Of a stretch of DNA of 64,000 bases, positions 36,303-46,152 are shown piece after piece. The stretch spans positions 24,778 to 88,777 of the forward strand of contig CAJAFV010000078.1 of the NCBI GenBank assembly GCA_903939115.1. Reading direction: 5' to 3'. Under the pieces are notes generated by a model, which searched no databases, was not told the DNA's origin, and saw only the letters and a program-made list of their open reading frames with translations. This DNA comes from an uncultured Geobacteraceae bacterium (GTDB lineage: Bacteria > Desulfobacterota > Desulfuromonadia > Geobacterales > Pseudopelobacteraceae). Every line of letters begins with the position of its first letter. Within the stretch, counting starts at the first letter, position 1. Position numbers and translations under genes: made by a program.

Positions 36303-38890
36303 ACCGTGTCGTCAGTATCTGCTGTCCCGAGTGCCGTCCGTCCAAGAATGAATTTAGGCCGCTCCTCTTCCGGACCGCATTCGTGCAGATGCTCTGAAGG
36401 ATACACATTTCTTAGTGTGAAAAGCGCTTCTATGAATCGTGACAACTTTTCCCTGCGCCTGCTTTTTGCCGCTCCCGCTTTCAGATAGAGCCACTCCCGG
36501 TAATCCTTTTCGAAACGGGCCATCTCCGTTTTGCTGATCCAGCAGATTTTGGGAAGAATATGGGCCGGCGTTTCCTCCCGGATCAACTCTTCTGCAAAAC
36601 GCCGGAAATCCATCGACTGGAAACGGCTGCCGTATGCGGGAAGAATGATGTGAATGCGGTAGCTGTATGGGTCGTTTTCTGCACAGACACCGATGCCGGA
36701 GGCGGGGCAGATCGGCAGGAACCGGTCATCCTCCGCTTCGGGCCTCAGCAGGATGTTTTCGATCAGATACATACCTTCATCACTGTAGTTGACCTGCAGG
36801 TATGCCATCGTTTCCGCAATGGCCGCATCGAGCTGCGTTTCATCGGCGAAGTACTCGATCCGGCGGGCAAGCACCTCGCCGCCGGTGTCGATAACGTTGA
36901 AATACTGTTTGCCGTCCCTGGTTGTTTTACGTTGAAAGCCAGAGGGGTGCAGACCGGATTGAATGGCGCGCCGCATTTCAGTGCGGGCCAGATCGGGAGT
37001 GACATAGCGGGTGCTGCTGCTGAGGAGGATTTTGCCCGTATCGCGTTTCCTGATGCGGAAGCGGAATTCGTCATCGGGGGTTCCGTCGATTTCGGCATAG
37101 ACATCATAGGCGATATCACCCAGGTTTCTCCGGGAACAGGTGCGGATGCCGAGCAGCCGGGCCAGACGGCGCTCCAGCCCGGAGATATTGTCCGAATTCC
37201 AGAGATCGGCATCCTTTTTCAGGCTGCAGTTGTATGCCAGCGAACGCTCACTGCTGATGGCCGGATAGTCGTTCAAAAATGAGCATTTGATGGCAACCAT
37301 CTGTTCCGGGGAGGTTCCGAAGGCGGAGTACATAATGGCAGCAAAATCGTTGAAGCACTCGGCAAAGCGGGCAATCAGGTGATCAAGGAACCGGTTGCGC
37401 CGCTCGACCAGAACCCGCTTATCCTCGATCGTCTCCTGTATGGTTTTTACAATCTGTGCGGCATCGCCGGTGCCGAACAGTTTTTCGTACTCCGCAAAAG
37501 AGGTGACCGCCTGGTGGAAATAGGTGCGCTGCACTCCGGGGTCGGTGGAGAAAAGCTCCTTTATCTGACCCAACTGGGCACAATAGTCGGCCATCAGCTG
37601 ATCATAAAAGTACAGGTAGGCTTTCAGCTGTGCAGCTTGCGCTCTCCGTCCGGCATCTGCCGAGCTGTCGAGGCCGGACGTGCTCAGTCCATAAATGGCC
37701 GGAAAGTGATTCTGGAATGAATAGTAACTGCCGGGATTCCTGAAACTACCCCGGGGGATATCAAAATCATACGGATATTCACTGTCGGTCGCAGCTGTGA
37801 CAGAGTCATGCAGCTGTTTCAGCCGGGCCCCGGTTGCGGCGGTATCGGCCACAACCGGCATATTTCGCTTATAGAATACGATCCGCGTACTGCCCTGATT
37901 GAGGAGCGCCTTTTTGCCCGGTTGAACCGGCACCAGCCATTTATTTTCGAGAGAGGCGGGAACCCCGTCCGGGTGCAGGAGAATATCCCGAACAGACCGG
38001 ACTCCCGGAATGTCCATGATGAGACTGATAACGTCGGAAAGGCGGATTTCCGTGCGCAGTTCGGCCCGGGCCAAATCCGCATCGTCAATGAATCCACAGT
38101 TCAGCGCCGGACCGTTAAATATCTCGTCAGCGCTATATCGGCTGCCGTCACCCCTCTTCCGCTCCAGCATCTCTGTCAGGGTATAGTTACGAATCGGCGG
38201 AGCCAGGTAGTTCTGCAGCTGAAAGAGGATCTCCGCTTTAACCCCAGCCACATCGGCATCCGCAGCCAGTTCCAGCTCGCAGCAGAGGTTGAAGGGCTGT
38301 GTCCCGACCCGCGTAAAAGAGACAAAATCCTCGCACAAATTGCGGTTTGACTGCAGCAGCGCCTGAACCGCCTTCAGCACTTTTTGCTGCTCTTCACCAT
38401 TATCTGAATCGTATTCAATGGTCACGTCATAGAGTCCGGAGAGCTGAATCTCCCTGATCCCGGGTCGCCCCGGGTTTTCCCTGAGTAGCTGCCCTGCGGC
38501 CATATCGGCGTAGTAGCGTTGCGTTGCCGGTGCCAGCCAGGCATTCTTTACCCCCTTCACATCGATCAAAAGTTTGCGGTAATCGACCAGGGTAAGCGGA
38601 CGGTTTGGTAGAATTCTCCGGGGCGTGAAAAACTGTTTCTGCATGGCGTCAGCATTGTCCGCCGCAGTTGCCAGCAACTCCTCCACCGGATAGGACGCCC
38701 GGTAGCCGAGATCGGTCAGAGCGTAACAGAGCAGCTCCAGAATCGTCATGCCCGGATCGTGTACATTGTAGTCGGTCCAGATGCGACTGCTCAGCCTTTG
38801 CACATGCCCAAGCCCGATCGCGGCAAGCTGCCGGTGGTCCAGCGCGGTCTCTCGCGTATTTTTTTTGGCTATCGTCCGGGCAGCTGTCAT
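36299..38890 (-). CDS. Pvc12-like baseplate wedge protein of the eCIS
   Basis: An 863-aa protein. Its N-terminal block RLSSRIWTDYNVHDPGMTILELLCYALTDLGYR (residues about 34-66) is the mark of the second large baseplate protein of eCIS (Pvc12/Afp12, related to phage gp6/gp7). The rest is mixed alpha/beta, with several YFxxAVTSFAEYEKLFG-like helical stretches and a basic C-terminus (KSRRREKLSRF). It is expected to join baseplate J in the ring that triggers sheath contraction. It starts five bases after the baseplate J gene. Confidence 0.85.
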   Translation of the reverse strand: MTAARTIAKKNTRETALDHRQLAAIGLGHVQRLSSRIWTDYNVHDPGMTILELLCYALTDLGYRASYPVEELLATAADNADAMQKQFFTPRRILPNRPLTLVDYRKLLIDVKGVKNAWLAPATQRYYADMAAGQLLRENPGRPGIREIQLSGLYDVTIEYDSDNGEEQQKVLKAVQALLQSNRNLCEDFVSFTRVGTQPFNLCCELELAADADVAGVKAEILFQLQNYLAPPIRNYTLTEMLERKRGDGSRYSADEIFNGPALNCGFIDDADLARAELRTEIRLSDVISLIMDIPGVRSVRDILLHPDGVPASLENKWLVPVQPGKKALLNQGSTRIVFYKRNMPVVADTAATGARLKQLHDSVTAATDSEYPYDFDIPRGSFRNPGSYYSFQNHFPAIYGLSTSGLDSSADAGRRAQAAQLKAYLYFYDQLMADYCAQLGQIKELFSTDPGVQRTYFHQAVTSFAEYEKLFGTGDAAQIVKTIQETIEDKRVLVERRNRFLDHLIARFAECFNDFAAIMYSAFGTSPEQMVAIKCSFLNDYPAISSERSLAYNCSLKKDADLWNSDNISGLERRLARLLGIRTCSRRNLGDIAYDVYAEIDGTPDDEFRFRIRKRDTGKILLSSSTRYVTPDLARTEMRRAIQSGLHPSGFQRKTTRDGKQYFNVIDTGGEVLARRIEYFADETQLDAAIAETMAYLQVNYSDEGMYLIENILLRPEAEDDRFLPICPASGIGVCAENDPYSYRIHIILPAYGSRFQSMDFRRFAEELIREETPAHILPKICWISKTEMARFEKDYREWLYLKAGAAKSRRREKLSRFIEALFTLRNVYPSEHLHECGPEEERPKFILGRTALGTADTDDTV

Positions 38891-38895
38891 TGTGA

Positions 38896-41862
38896 TTACA
38901 CTTCCCTGATGCTGTGGCTAGCCGCTGAAACCAGTATGGTATCAGGCGTTTCCGGCTGCGCCACGGATACGTCGATACGGTTGGGGGCGTCTTCGAAATA
39001 GCAGTACATTTTAAAATCAGTGACATAATCGACGTATTCCAGCTCTTCCACGAAATCAAGCAGGACCGATTTATATATCCTCCCGCCGAAGGAAATTTCG
39101 TTTTCAACCTGGTATGCCCAGGGGGATAGAAAGGTGATCAACGCAGAATCGAGCTCTTTGCGGCAATAATGTGGTTCGCGCCCGTCATAAAACCTTACTT
39201 TGAAATCGAGCTGAACCTTCTGGTAGCGTGGATTCCTCGTCTGTACTCTCACCTGCATACCTGCTCGCTCCCCGGCAAAAGCGGTGATCCGGCTGAGGGT
39301 GTCGGCAGGCACTTTCGGCTCCAACTGGTTGACGGCATTTCTGTTTTTCAGGTCGGCTACCACCACGATCAATACGTTCCCCGGCTTGAGCCAGCAGTCA
39401 CTGCTTGCGTGCGGGATACACTTCACCTTATGCACCGAGGGAAACTCTTCCAGAATGATCCGCTCGTAATCCCAGGGGGTAATGCAGCGGTCCTTGTGGC
39501 GCAACCGCTCGGATACGCGCGTATGGAAAAGGTCATCGCTTTCCGGCGGACGACCGCCGAATGACCCGTACGGCTGTCTGACCGTTTTTATCTCGGCCGA
39601 CCCGTTTTTCAGTTTTGTAATTGAGCCCTTTTCAAGCGCTGTATGCAGATGCCCCGGATCTTTCCCGTTAGCGGCGACGTTATCGGAGACGTTATTGGTG
39701 AACTGTACCTCCAGCGCATTGGCCGCCACATCGATCAACCGACTGACTGCGCTAACGGTTCGGTATACGGCCCCTTTCACCCAGATCCGGCCGCCGGGAA
39801 GAATCGTATTGGTAACGGTCGCTTCAGCAGGGATACCAAAAGTGACGATGCCACTGGTCAACAGTTGATTAGTGGTATCGAGCAGCAGTTCATTGCCGGC
39901 AAGCGGCTTCCAGTAGTTGTCGCAGAGCACCGACCAGTTGATCTGCTGCCTCGGCAGTTCCGGGTCGGCACTCCCCTCGGCCACCTGAAACAGCACGCTG
40001 ACGCTTTCTCCAGGCTGAAGAGCGGCAAACCCGATCAACAGTTCGCCTTCATTGTCATAGTGAGGGAACAGGTACACGTTCTTGTCCCTCAAAAAAGCGA
40101 ACCGGGTGCGCTGATAGGCATGCTCCCGCATCTGACCGAAGTAGGTGATGTGATGGAAACTGAGATCCTGATTGATATAGTCATCGATTGAAGGGTGATC
40201 CTGCGCAATTGTTACCGTGTCGGAAACAGCCGTATAGGAAAGCGAAATACTCCGGATTGCAGGGGTGTACGGTTCATTGAGAACAATCAGGGCTCCATCC
40301 CCCCTGCTGTAGGCCATAACCTTTTCAACGTACTTTTTGCGGTAGGTGGAGTGAAGGAAATCATGCTCCAAGGCAAACGTGATGAAACCACGACGCGGCT
40401 CCTGCGGTACCTTAAAACTGAACGTATGTGCTGCGGAAGCATTGCCTGATTCGAACAGCTTCACACCGGACTGCGAAACATCCCAACTGCCACCGTCTCC
40501 GAAGGATACCGTAGCGGTAAACGTGTCGTTCGTTAGTGAGCCGTCACTGTAATCGGCATAATAGCTGGAGAAATCGGGGGGTGCGTCCTTCCACGTCACC
40601 GCAACTGTTACTTCGGAAAGCTTTTTGGCAAGCGCTTCGCTGCATGCGATCATGAAACGGGAACCTTTCGTCGGCTGAGAACCAAAGGGAAGAAAAGCCT
40701 TCTTCGAGTCGAGAGTTCCACCATCGTTTTCAAGGGCCAGGGTTGTAACGTTAGTCACCGTCACTGAAACAGCAGCCCTCAGCAGAGTAATCCGCTTGAG
40801 CTCCGTGTAACCGATACTGCTGCAGCTCTTCTTCAACAGCAGCTGAACCACGGGCACCACAACGTTGTACGCAGAGCCATGAATCAGTGGATCATAATCG
40901 ATGACCGCAGGTTCCGTATCAGGTACGGAAAAAGAAAAAGTCAGCTTACTTTTGCGGTTCACATCTTCCGACAGCGTTGGCGAGACCGCATACGGCCCGA
41001 GCCATCGTTTTTCTCCGCTTATGAAAATCTCAAAGGAGTCCTTAAGGGTGGTATTGTTCACTGTTTTACGATTAACTGATCCGACTGAAAGCGTCGCCGT
41101 CACCGTCCGGTTCCCTTCGCGCATCCGCAGGAGCGGTGAAGCGAGAGCAAAACCTGTTTCAGCTGTCGGCAGGCCACTGTGACCGAAGCCGGACCATTTC
41201 GGTTCATCTCCGGTCAGCGCGCCCCCGAGGCCGTCTGCCGAGTTTGCAACCGGTGCGGAAAGAACCCGTCCGTGCCCGCTGGAATCAACGTACAGCGAGC
41301 GGAGCGAATCGACTTTGGCGCTGTTGATCAGGGTGGTGCGGGTCGGAATGTAGCAGAGCTCCCTGCCGAGCGTATCTTTGCCGGCTAAGAAGCGCTGATC
41401 CGGCCCGACCGTTAGTGGCGGGGCATGTTTCTTCAACTCCAGCAGCAGATGGGCCCTGTCCGGCACGGCACCTTTTTTGACGAACCGGAGCAGCTGTTGA
41501 TAATAAAAATCGAGGTGACGTCCGGTAAACCGGTTGATGACCTCCTGCGGGATCTTGTACAACTCCAGAAATGCAATAAAGAGCGCCAGGTGGGGAGAGG
41601 TGTCACCGGCTCTGTTTTCCAGCACTTTTTTTATCTCAGCGTCACTGCCGGGAAAGAAGGCGGACCACTCTCCGTCCGGAACAGTAACGTCGCTGCGGAA
41701 ATAGCTGACGAGAGCTGCCAGCCTGCGGGAAAAGCGGAGCAGCTCTGCAGAGCTCCGTTCATCCACATCGGCATGGTGTATCCCCAGCTCTTTCGGCATA
41801 CGCTCATTCTGGCTCTGACCGAGCTGGAAGATCATGTTCTGGATGATATCTTTTTCAGCCAT
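38896..41862 (-). CDS. Baseplate J / gp6-like protein (Pvc11-like)
   Basis: A 988-aa baseplate protein. The C-terminal third has the baseplate J features: RPPESDDLFHTRVSERLRHKDRCITPWDYERIILEEFPSVHKVKC, then VVVADLKN and a VQTRNPRYQKVQLDFKVRF strand region. The N-terminus (HHADVDERSSAELLRFSRRLAALVSYF) also resembles Pvc11/Afp11. It forms the baseplate ring around the spike with gp25 and Pvc12. The gene is nine bases downstream of the gp25 gene. Confidence 0.88.
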   Translation of the reverse strand: MAEKDIIQNMIFQLGQSQNERMPKELGIHHADVDERSSAELLRFSRRLAALVSYFRSDVTVPDGEWSAFFPGSDAEIKKVLENRAGDTSPHLALFIAFLELYKIPQEVINRFTGRHLDFYYQQLLRFVKKGAVPDRAHLLLELKKHAPPLTVGPDQRFLAGKDTLGRELCYIPTRTTLINSAKVDSLRSLYVDSSGHGRVLSAPVANSADGLGGALTGDEPKWSGFGHSGLPTAETGFALASPLLRMREGNRTVTATLSVGSVNRKTVNNTTLKDSFEIFISGEKRWLGPYAVSPTLSEDVNRKSKLTFSFSVPDTEPAVIDYDPLIHGSAYNVVVPVVQLLLKKSCSSIGYTELKRITLLRAAVSVTVTNVTTLALENDGGTLDSKKAFLPFGSQPTKGSRFMIACSEALAKKLSEVTVAVTWKDAPPDFSSYYADYSDGSLTNDTFTATVSFGDGGSWDVSQSGVKLFESGNASAAHTFSFKVPQEPRRGFITFALEHDFLHSTYRKKYVEKVMAYSRGDGALIVLNEPYTPAIRSISLSYTAVSDTVTIAQDHPSIDDYINQDLSFHHITYFGQMREHAYQRTRFAFLRDKNVYLFPHYDNEGELLIGFAALQPGESVSVLFQVAEGSADPELPRQQINWSVLCDNYWKPLAGNELLLDTTNQLLTSGIVTFGIPAEATVTNTILPGGRIWVKGAVYRTVSAVSRLIDVAANALEVQFTNNVSDNVAANGKDPGHLHTALEKGSITKLKNGSAEIKTVRQPYGSFGGRPPESDDLFHTRVSERLRHKDRCITPWDYERIILEEFPSVHKVKCIPHASSDCWLKPGNVLIVVVADLKNRNAVNQLEPKVPADTLSRITAFAGERAGMQVRVQTRNPRYQKVQLDFKVRFYDGREPHYCRKELDSALITFLSPWAYQVENEISFGGRIYKSVLLDFVEELEYVDYVTDFKMYCYFEDAPNRIDVSVAQPETPDTILVSAASHSIREV

Positions 41863-41871
41863 GGTTTGTAC

Positions 41872-42330
41872 CTATACGCGGTTAGTGATCTCTACTCGCC
41901 TGCGCACCTCGTTGCCGTCCGAGACGTAATATGGATAGACGAGGTTGTATCGTGAGTTGGTGGCCCGCACCTCATAAGCCACGACGATGCCGATCTTTCC
42001 CTCGTATTGGGCCGAGGTGTCCAGTTCCAGAGAGAGCAGGTTGATTCTCGGCTCAAAGATCAGGATTGCCGTCTTTACCCGGTCCTGCAGAAAGGTCTTC
42101 ATCGTGGTGCCGAGCGGCTCAAAGAGCATTTCGTGCATGTCGAGGCCATACTCCGGATTCAAAAAACGCTCCCCCATGGCGGTACCGAGCAGAATCACGA
42201 GACTGGCCCGGATATCATCTTCATCCGACGTCAGCATCACCTGGCCGGTTTCACGACTGAACTCGGGAGGAAAGCTCCAGCCGGTGCCGAGAAAAGAGCT
42301 CTGCAGGTTGTCTGATCCGTAGTCACTCAT
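41872..42330 (-). CDS. gp25/GpW-like baseplate protein (Pvc9-like)
   Basis: A 152-aa protein of the gp25 family. The pattern GTGWSFPPEF, DIRASLVILLGTAMGERFLNPEYG and the EPR signature in ILIFEPRINLLSLEL are all present. gp25 proteins link the baseplate ring to the first sheath disc. It follows the PAAR gene by 16 bases. Confidence 0.92.
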   Translation of the reverse strand: MSDYGSDNLQSSFLGTGWSFPPEFSRETGQVMLTSDEDDIRASLVILLGTAMGERFLNPEYGLDMHEMLFEPLGTTMKTFLQDRVKTAILIFEPRINLLSLELDTSAQYEGKIGIVVAYEVRATNSRYNLVYPYYVSDGNEVRRRVEITNRV

Positions 42331-42346
42331 AACTGGCGCCTTTTTT

Positions 42347-42625
42347 CTAGCTTACTACCACCGTCGCTCCACCGACAGCCGCCATAGCCCCGCAGATGCA
42401 GGCATCCGTTGTCCGGAGCGCCGGCATACCGCAGATCAGTACCGTTGTGCTACCGGCCGGAAATATGCTGGCGGTCGGTTGATGTCCATTCGGGGGGAGC
42501 GAACAGATATGGGTATCTCCCGCCACGGCGGCCGGCATCCCGCCGATCAGCACCGTTGCGACGCCGGGGCCGACAACGGTCCCACCATGAGTTGTGACAT
42601 CCCCCACTCGTACTGCTGCCGCCAT
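42347..42625 (-). CDS. PAAR-domain spike tip protein
   Basis: A 92-aa PAAR protein with the expected short beta repeats: VGDVTTHGGTVVGPGVATVLIGGMPAAVAGD and STTVLICGMPALRTTDACICGAM. The histidines in TTHGG and DTHIC and the later cysteines would hold the metal ion of the conical tip. It has no C-terminal toxin extension. It sits next to the VgrG-like spike, which it would sharpen. Confidence 0.93.
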   Translation of the reverse strand: MAAAVRVGDVTTHGGTVVGPGVATVLIGGMPAAVAGDTHICSLPPNGHQPTASIFPAGSTTVLICGMPALRTTDACICGAMAAVGGATVVVS

Positions 42626-42658
42626 ATTTTTCCTTTCACATGCACTATCACGTTCCCG

Positions 42659-44377
42659 TCAGTTCAACTGGAGAAGAGTCCCCTTGACCTTCGTCACGCC
42701 GCTGCTGGAGACCTCTGTCCCGGAAGTTCCTTCGAGCTTCAGCTCCGTACCCCCCTTGACGCTCAGCGCGGTGCCCGATTCGAGCTTCAGCTCCGTGCCG
42801 GCTTTCAAGGTGATCTCCCTGCTGCTTTCAATCAGGATGCCGGATTCGGTCATCTCCAACGTATTGCCGTTCTGGTCGGCGATCTTAACGGATTTATCAT
42901 TTTCACTCAGAGTGATCGCGTTTCCCGCCGGTGTTTCCAGCCGCATGACCTTCGTGTCGTCGTTAAAGGAGATCTTCATCCTGGAGCGGCTCTGGTAGAC
43001 CTTCTCGTGGTTATCGTCCGTTCCCTGCAGCGGCGCCGGCCTGGCGCTGCTGTGCAGCATGCCGAGCACCACCGCCTGCCGCGGATCGTCATTTAAAAAC
43101 CCCAGCACGACTTCATCACCCAGCTCCGGCCGGAAGAAAAAACCACGCTCATCACCGGCGTCAACAGCCGCCACCCGCGCCCAGGTCCCATCCCCCTGCG
43201 GGTCAACCAGCGGCATCCGCACCTGCACCCGGTGTTCGCCGTCAGGATCTTCATTTCCGGTCACGACACCTATCTGGAGGCCGTTGATCCCCGGCAGCAG
43301 CGCCGAGGCCTTCGGCGCGGAGACGGCCTGCTCCTCCCCCAGCCAGGTATCAACGGCGCCGAACTGGAGATTGGTTTTCCACCCCTGTACCAGGTCGAAA
43401 TCGTGGCGGACACCGCTGACAAAGACATCGCCGTTGTAGCGATCTCCGATACCGCCCAGAGTAACGATATCGCCCGGGGTGACCGTACCAAAACCCTCGC
43501 ATTTAACGCGGCCGCTTACCCTGCTCAGCTGCGATTTCAGCCAGCGGGCATCGGCCCAGGCCTGCGCCTCATCATCGGCAACCGTCGCATGCTGCAGGTG
43601 ATAGCCGTCAAGACCAACCACATCAGCTAGAGCGTCACTTCCCAGGTTTCCGGGGGTGCTGATGTTGGGGTCGGATGCATCCTTCCCGACCACCTCCTGC
43701 AGAGAGGGATCCCAGGTGGTACAGCTAACGGCGCGGTACTGTCCACGCGCATCAATCCCGGCATCCATTTCCAGTATTGTTGCTCCGAAGCGCAGCGAGC
43801 AGACCGCTGAACCGCCCGTCACCGGCGCCTTGACGAGCACTTTGTCATCGGCGGTGAATACCAGTTTCCCGTTTGCTTCAGCCCGCATCAGCAGAAAATC
43901 CCAATCGGTGCAGCTGTACTGCACCAGCTGCTTATGGGTCACCGTAGTATTTTCCACATCCGCGTCAAGGGAGGCGTTCTGTAGCAGTGAGCTGATGATC
44001 TCGCTATCCTTCTGGTCGAAATAGTATGCGTTTTTTGGCCCCACTGTCAGCTTGACCGCTTTGTGGCGACATTCCACCACCAGCTGCGGTGCAGAGTTAT
44101 CGCGCACTTTAAGGCTCTGCCGGACGACAATCCCCTTGAACAGCGTAAGCGGGTTATTGGCCGCCCCCGCCAGAATTTCCACCTCTTTGCCCGGAACAAA
44201 GGTGTCGGCATTGCTGAAGGGAAAGTCCCCTGAAGATGCGGCACCATCCAGGTACACAAGCCGTGCGGACGAGAGCCTGTTGGCCGATTTTGTGATATTC
44301 ACGGCAAGGAGCTGTCTCTCCCGCCCTATCGCGCTCCCATCCACCTTGATGATGAATTCACGGTGTTCAGCAGGCAT
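42659..44377 (-). CDS. VgrG-like spike protein (Pvc8-like)
   Basis: A 572-aa spike. The N-terminal two thirds (FIIKVDGSAIG to FVSGVRHDFDLVQGW) correspond to the gp27-like/late control D domain. The region around residues 370-450 is the gp5 OB-fold (GLQIGVVTGNEDPDGEHRVQVRMPL, WARVAAVDAGDERGFFFRPELGDEVVLGFLNDDPRQAVVLGMLHS). The last 90 residues show the short repeated strands of the beta-helical needle (ITLKAGTELKLESGTALSVKGGTELKLEGTSG). No effector domain is attached. It is the central spike of the particle. Confidence 0.93.
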   Translation of the reverse strand: MPAEHREFIIKVDGSAIGRERQLLAVNITKSANRLSSARLVYLDGAASSGDFPFSNADTFVPGKEVEILAGAANNPLTLFKGIVVRQSLKVRDNSAPQLVVECRHKAVKLTVGPKNAYYFDQKDSEIISSLLQNASLDADVENTTVTHKQLVQYSCTDWDFLLMRAEANGKLVFTADDKVLVKAPVTGGSAVCSLRFGATILEMDAGIDARGQYRAVSCTTWDPSLQEVVGKDASDPNISTPGNLGSDALADVVGLDGYHLQHATVADDEAQAWADARWLKSQLSRVSGRVKCEGFGTVTPGDIVTLGGIGDRYNGDVFVSGVRHDFDLVQGWKTNLQFGAVDTWLGEEQAVSAPKASALLPGINGLQIGVVTGNEDPDGEHRVQVRMPLVDPQGDGTWARVAAVDAGDERGFFFRPELGDEVVLGFLNDDPRQAVVLGMLHSSARPAPLQGTDDNHEKVYQSRSRMKISFNDDTKVMRLETPAGNAITLSENDKSVKIADQNGNTLEMTESGILIESSREITLKAGTELKLESGTALSVKGGTELKLEGTSGTEVSSSGVTKVKGTLLQLN

Positions 44378-44403
44378 GGCTATCGATCGTTCTTCAGGAA
44401 TGA

Positions 44404-45072
44404 CTATTTCTCCAATGGTGGCAGGATAATCCTGACGCCCGGCGTCAGGTTGCGAAAATCGTTGAGCCGGTTAACCCGGGCCACCTCAAGGTAATAGGAC
44501 GGATCGTTATAGATCTCCCTGCAGATGGCCGGCAGAGTATCACCCGCCTTTACCATACGGACATGGGTCAGGTCCGGGGATTGATCCTGAGACATGGCCA
44601 CGCGTGTCTGGTCGTCCGAGTTATCGGTGAAGGTGGCGCTAATGACCGCCCTGAGCGGCACACCGTCCGGTTTGAATAATGTATAGATGATCGATGCACT
44701 TTTCAGAACGCAGCACTTCACCTTCAGCGTTCCCCAGCCGACCTTGAGATAATTGGGGCGGTGGATGGTACCGTTATAGCCGGTTACCATCTGGAATTTT
44801 TCCACCTGCTGCTGCACATCGATTGTCCGCCCGCTAGCCCCGGTGCCGTCGATAAAGAATTTCAGTGACATATCACCCGGCTTCATCTTCTTGAAATTCA
44901 TCCGGCTGTTGGTCGTCCCAGAACCCTGGGCACTGTCGTATTCCATCTCATAGGAGAGGGTAATCTCGTTCGGGTTGGTAAAGGCCGTAAACTCCGCAAC
45001 AGGCTGCCCGGAATACCGGGGCGACTCGTAGGCCTTGATCAGCAGTTTTTCCAATGTTCCCCGATTGCTCAT
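44404..45072 (-). CDS. LysM-domain baseplate protein (Pvc7-like)
   Basis: A 222-aa protein. The C-terminal 50 residues are a LysM domain (VKAGDTLPAICREIYNDPSYYLEVARVN, ending PGVRIILPP). The N-terminal part (LEKLLIKAYESPRYSGQPVAEFTAFTNPNEITLSYEMEYD) is the gp53-like core found in eCIS and phage tails. It connects the tube with the spike hub. It starts three bases after the small DUF5908 gene. Confidence 0.9.
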   Translation of the reverse strand: MSNRGTLEKLLIKAYESPRYSGQPVAEFTAFTNPNEITLSYEMEYDSAQGSGTTNSRMNFKKMKPGDMSLKFFIDGTGASGRTIDVQQQVEKFQMVTGYNGTIHRPNYLKVGWGTLKVKCCVLKSASIIYTLFKPDGVPLRAVISATFTDNSDDQTRVAMSQDQSPDLTHVRMVKAGDTLPAICREIYNDPSYYLEVARVNRLNDFRNLTPGVRIILPPLEK

Positions 45073-45075
45073 CTG

Positions 45076-45237
45076 TCAGCGCTCCCGCTTCTGCTGGAGT
45101 ATGTCGAGCACCCGTTCCACACACTCGGCGATGATGGCCTGTTTGTCATCGGTGGCAGACGGTGCGGAAACGGCGCCGCCCGACGCCTGGTTGGAAACTT
45201 CAACCGAAATTATGACTTCATCGATAATAACCGGCAT
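45076..45237 (-). CDS. Small DUF5908-type eCIS protein (Pvc6-like)
   Basis: A 53-aa ORF from ATG at 45237 to TGA at 45078-45076. It begins MPVIIDEVIISVEVS, has a Gly/Ala/Ser linker, and ends in the helix AIIAECVERVLDILQQKRER. This is the layout of the tiny DUF5908 proteins that lie between the last tube gene and the LysM gene in eCIS loci (Afp6/Pvc6 position). It fits exactly in the gap, with four and three bases to its neighbours. It is easy to miss because of its size. Confidence 0.85.
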   Translation of the reverse strand: MPVIIDEVIISVEVSNQASGGAVSAPSATDDKQAIIAECVERVLDILQQKRER

Positions 45238-45241
45238 CAGC

Positions 45242-45688
45242 TTACGACCTGTCCATCGTGAAATATTGATAAAACAGCTGCAGGGTTTCTATCGACACCG
45301 CATTATTCGAAGAGTTCAGATCGCTGACCGACCATCTTGTCGGGTAGGCGTTAACCAAATGCCAGGTCACCAGCGGCTGATGCTGTTCGTTCAACAGCGT
45401 GATGTCGATGTTCATCGGTTGTATCCTGTAATCTTCGATACACTCCCTGACCCAGTTCACGACCTCAGAATTCACCAGCAAGCCGCGTTTCAGCACCAGT
45501 TCAGGATACCTGGCGCCGGTCGGGTATTTTTGCAAAAACCGGTTCTCCCCCCCCTCGGCGACCTCTTCCGTTCCCATTTCCACAGAAAGTCCGCTAACCT
45601 CGGTGAAACGGACATCGTGGCTGTTGGGAGGCAAACCGAGCACCTCTACCTTGAAATGAAAACTGACGGGAGGATAATAGTCAGCCAT
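45242..45688 (-). CDS. Tube protein 2, gp19 family (Pvc5-like initiator)
   Basis: A 148-aa T4 gp19-type tube protein: PPVSFHFKVEVLG, VRFTEVSGLSVEMGTEEVAEGGENRF, then LVLKRGLL and INITLLN-like NIDITLLNEQHQPLVTWHLVNAYP. It differs from the main tube protein and sits in the place of Pvc5/Afp5, which starts the tube on the baseplate. The start overlaps the preceding stop by one base. Confidence 0.9.
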   Translation of the reverse strand: MADYYPPVSFHFKVEVLGLPPNSHDVRFTEVSGLSVEMGTEEVAEGGENRFLQKYPTGARYPELVLKRGLLVNSEVVNWVRECIEDYRIQPMNIDITLLNEQHQPLVTWHLVNAYPTRWSVSDLNSSNNAVSIETLQLFYQYFTMDRS

Positions 45689-46122
45689 CAGTCATTCTGA
45701 ACTTCGAGGCCTTCGTGAGCAATTTCGATCGATTCAATCGCGACTTCATTGCCCGATGCCTTCAGTTGCGGCCCTTCAACCTTTACCGGAAAAGCATTAT
45801 GCGTTTTCCATACCATCACCGGTTGATGCTCTTCATTGAGCAGACTGATGATGAGATCACGACGCTCCACCGTATTGAGCTTAACGGTGCCGAGCCACTT
45901 GAAAAAATCATTGTCGCTTTTAACGACACCCCGTTTTAGCGTGATATTGCCGAATTTACGCAGTCCGGGCATTTTTATCGACGAGTATTCCGGGGATAAA
46001 CCGTCACGGTACTCGATTGCCTGATTTTCCTGGGTCAGTCCGGTAACCTCCGAAAAACCGATGCGGGTGCCGCCCCATTCGACAGTGAAATGAAATGATG
46101 GAAGAGGATATTGTTTCGCCAT
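45688..46122 (-). CDS. Main inner tube protein, gp19 family (Pvc1-like)
   Basis: A 144-aa tube protein with PLPSFHFTVEWGGTRIGFSEVTGLTQENQAIEYRDG at the N-terminus, then ITLKRGVVKSDNDFFKWLG and LLNEEHQPVMVWKTHNAFPVKVEG. Hexamers of this protein would stack into the hollow tube inside the sheath. It lies 30 bases after the sheath gene. Confidence 0.92.
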   Translation of the reverse strand: MAKQYPLPSFHFTVEWGGTRIGFSEVTGLTQENQAIEYRDGLSPEYSSIKMPGLRKFGNITLKRGVVKSDNDFFKWLGTVKLNTVERRDLIISLLNEEHQPVMVWKTHNAFPVKVEGPQLKASGNEVAIESIEIAHEGLEVQND

Positions 46123-46152
46123 GGTGTCATCCTTTTAGTAAATTTTATGAGA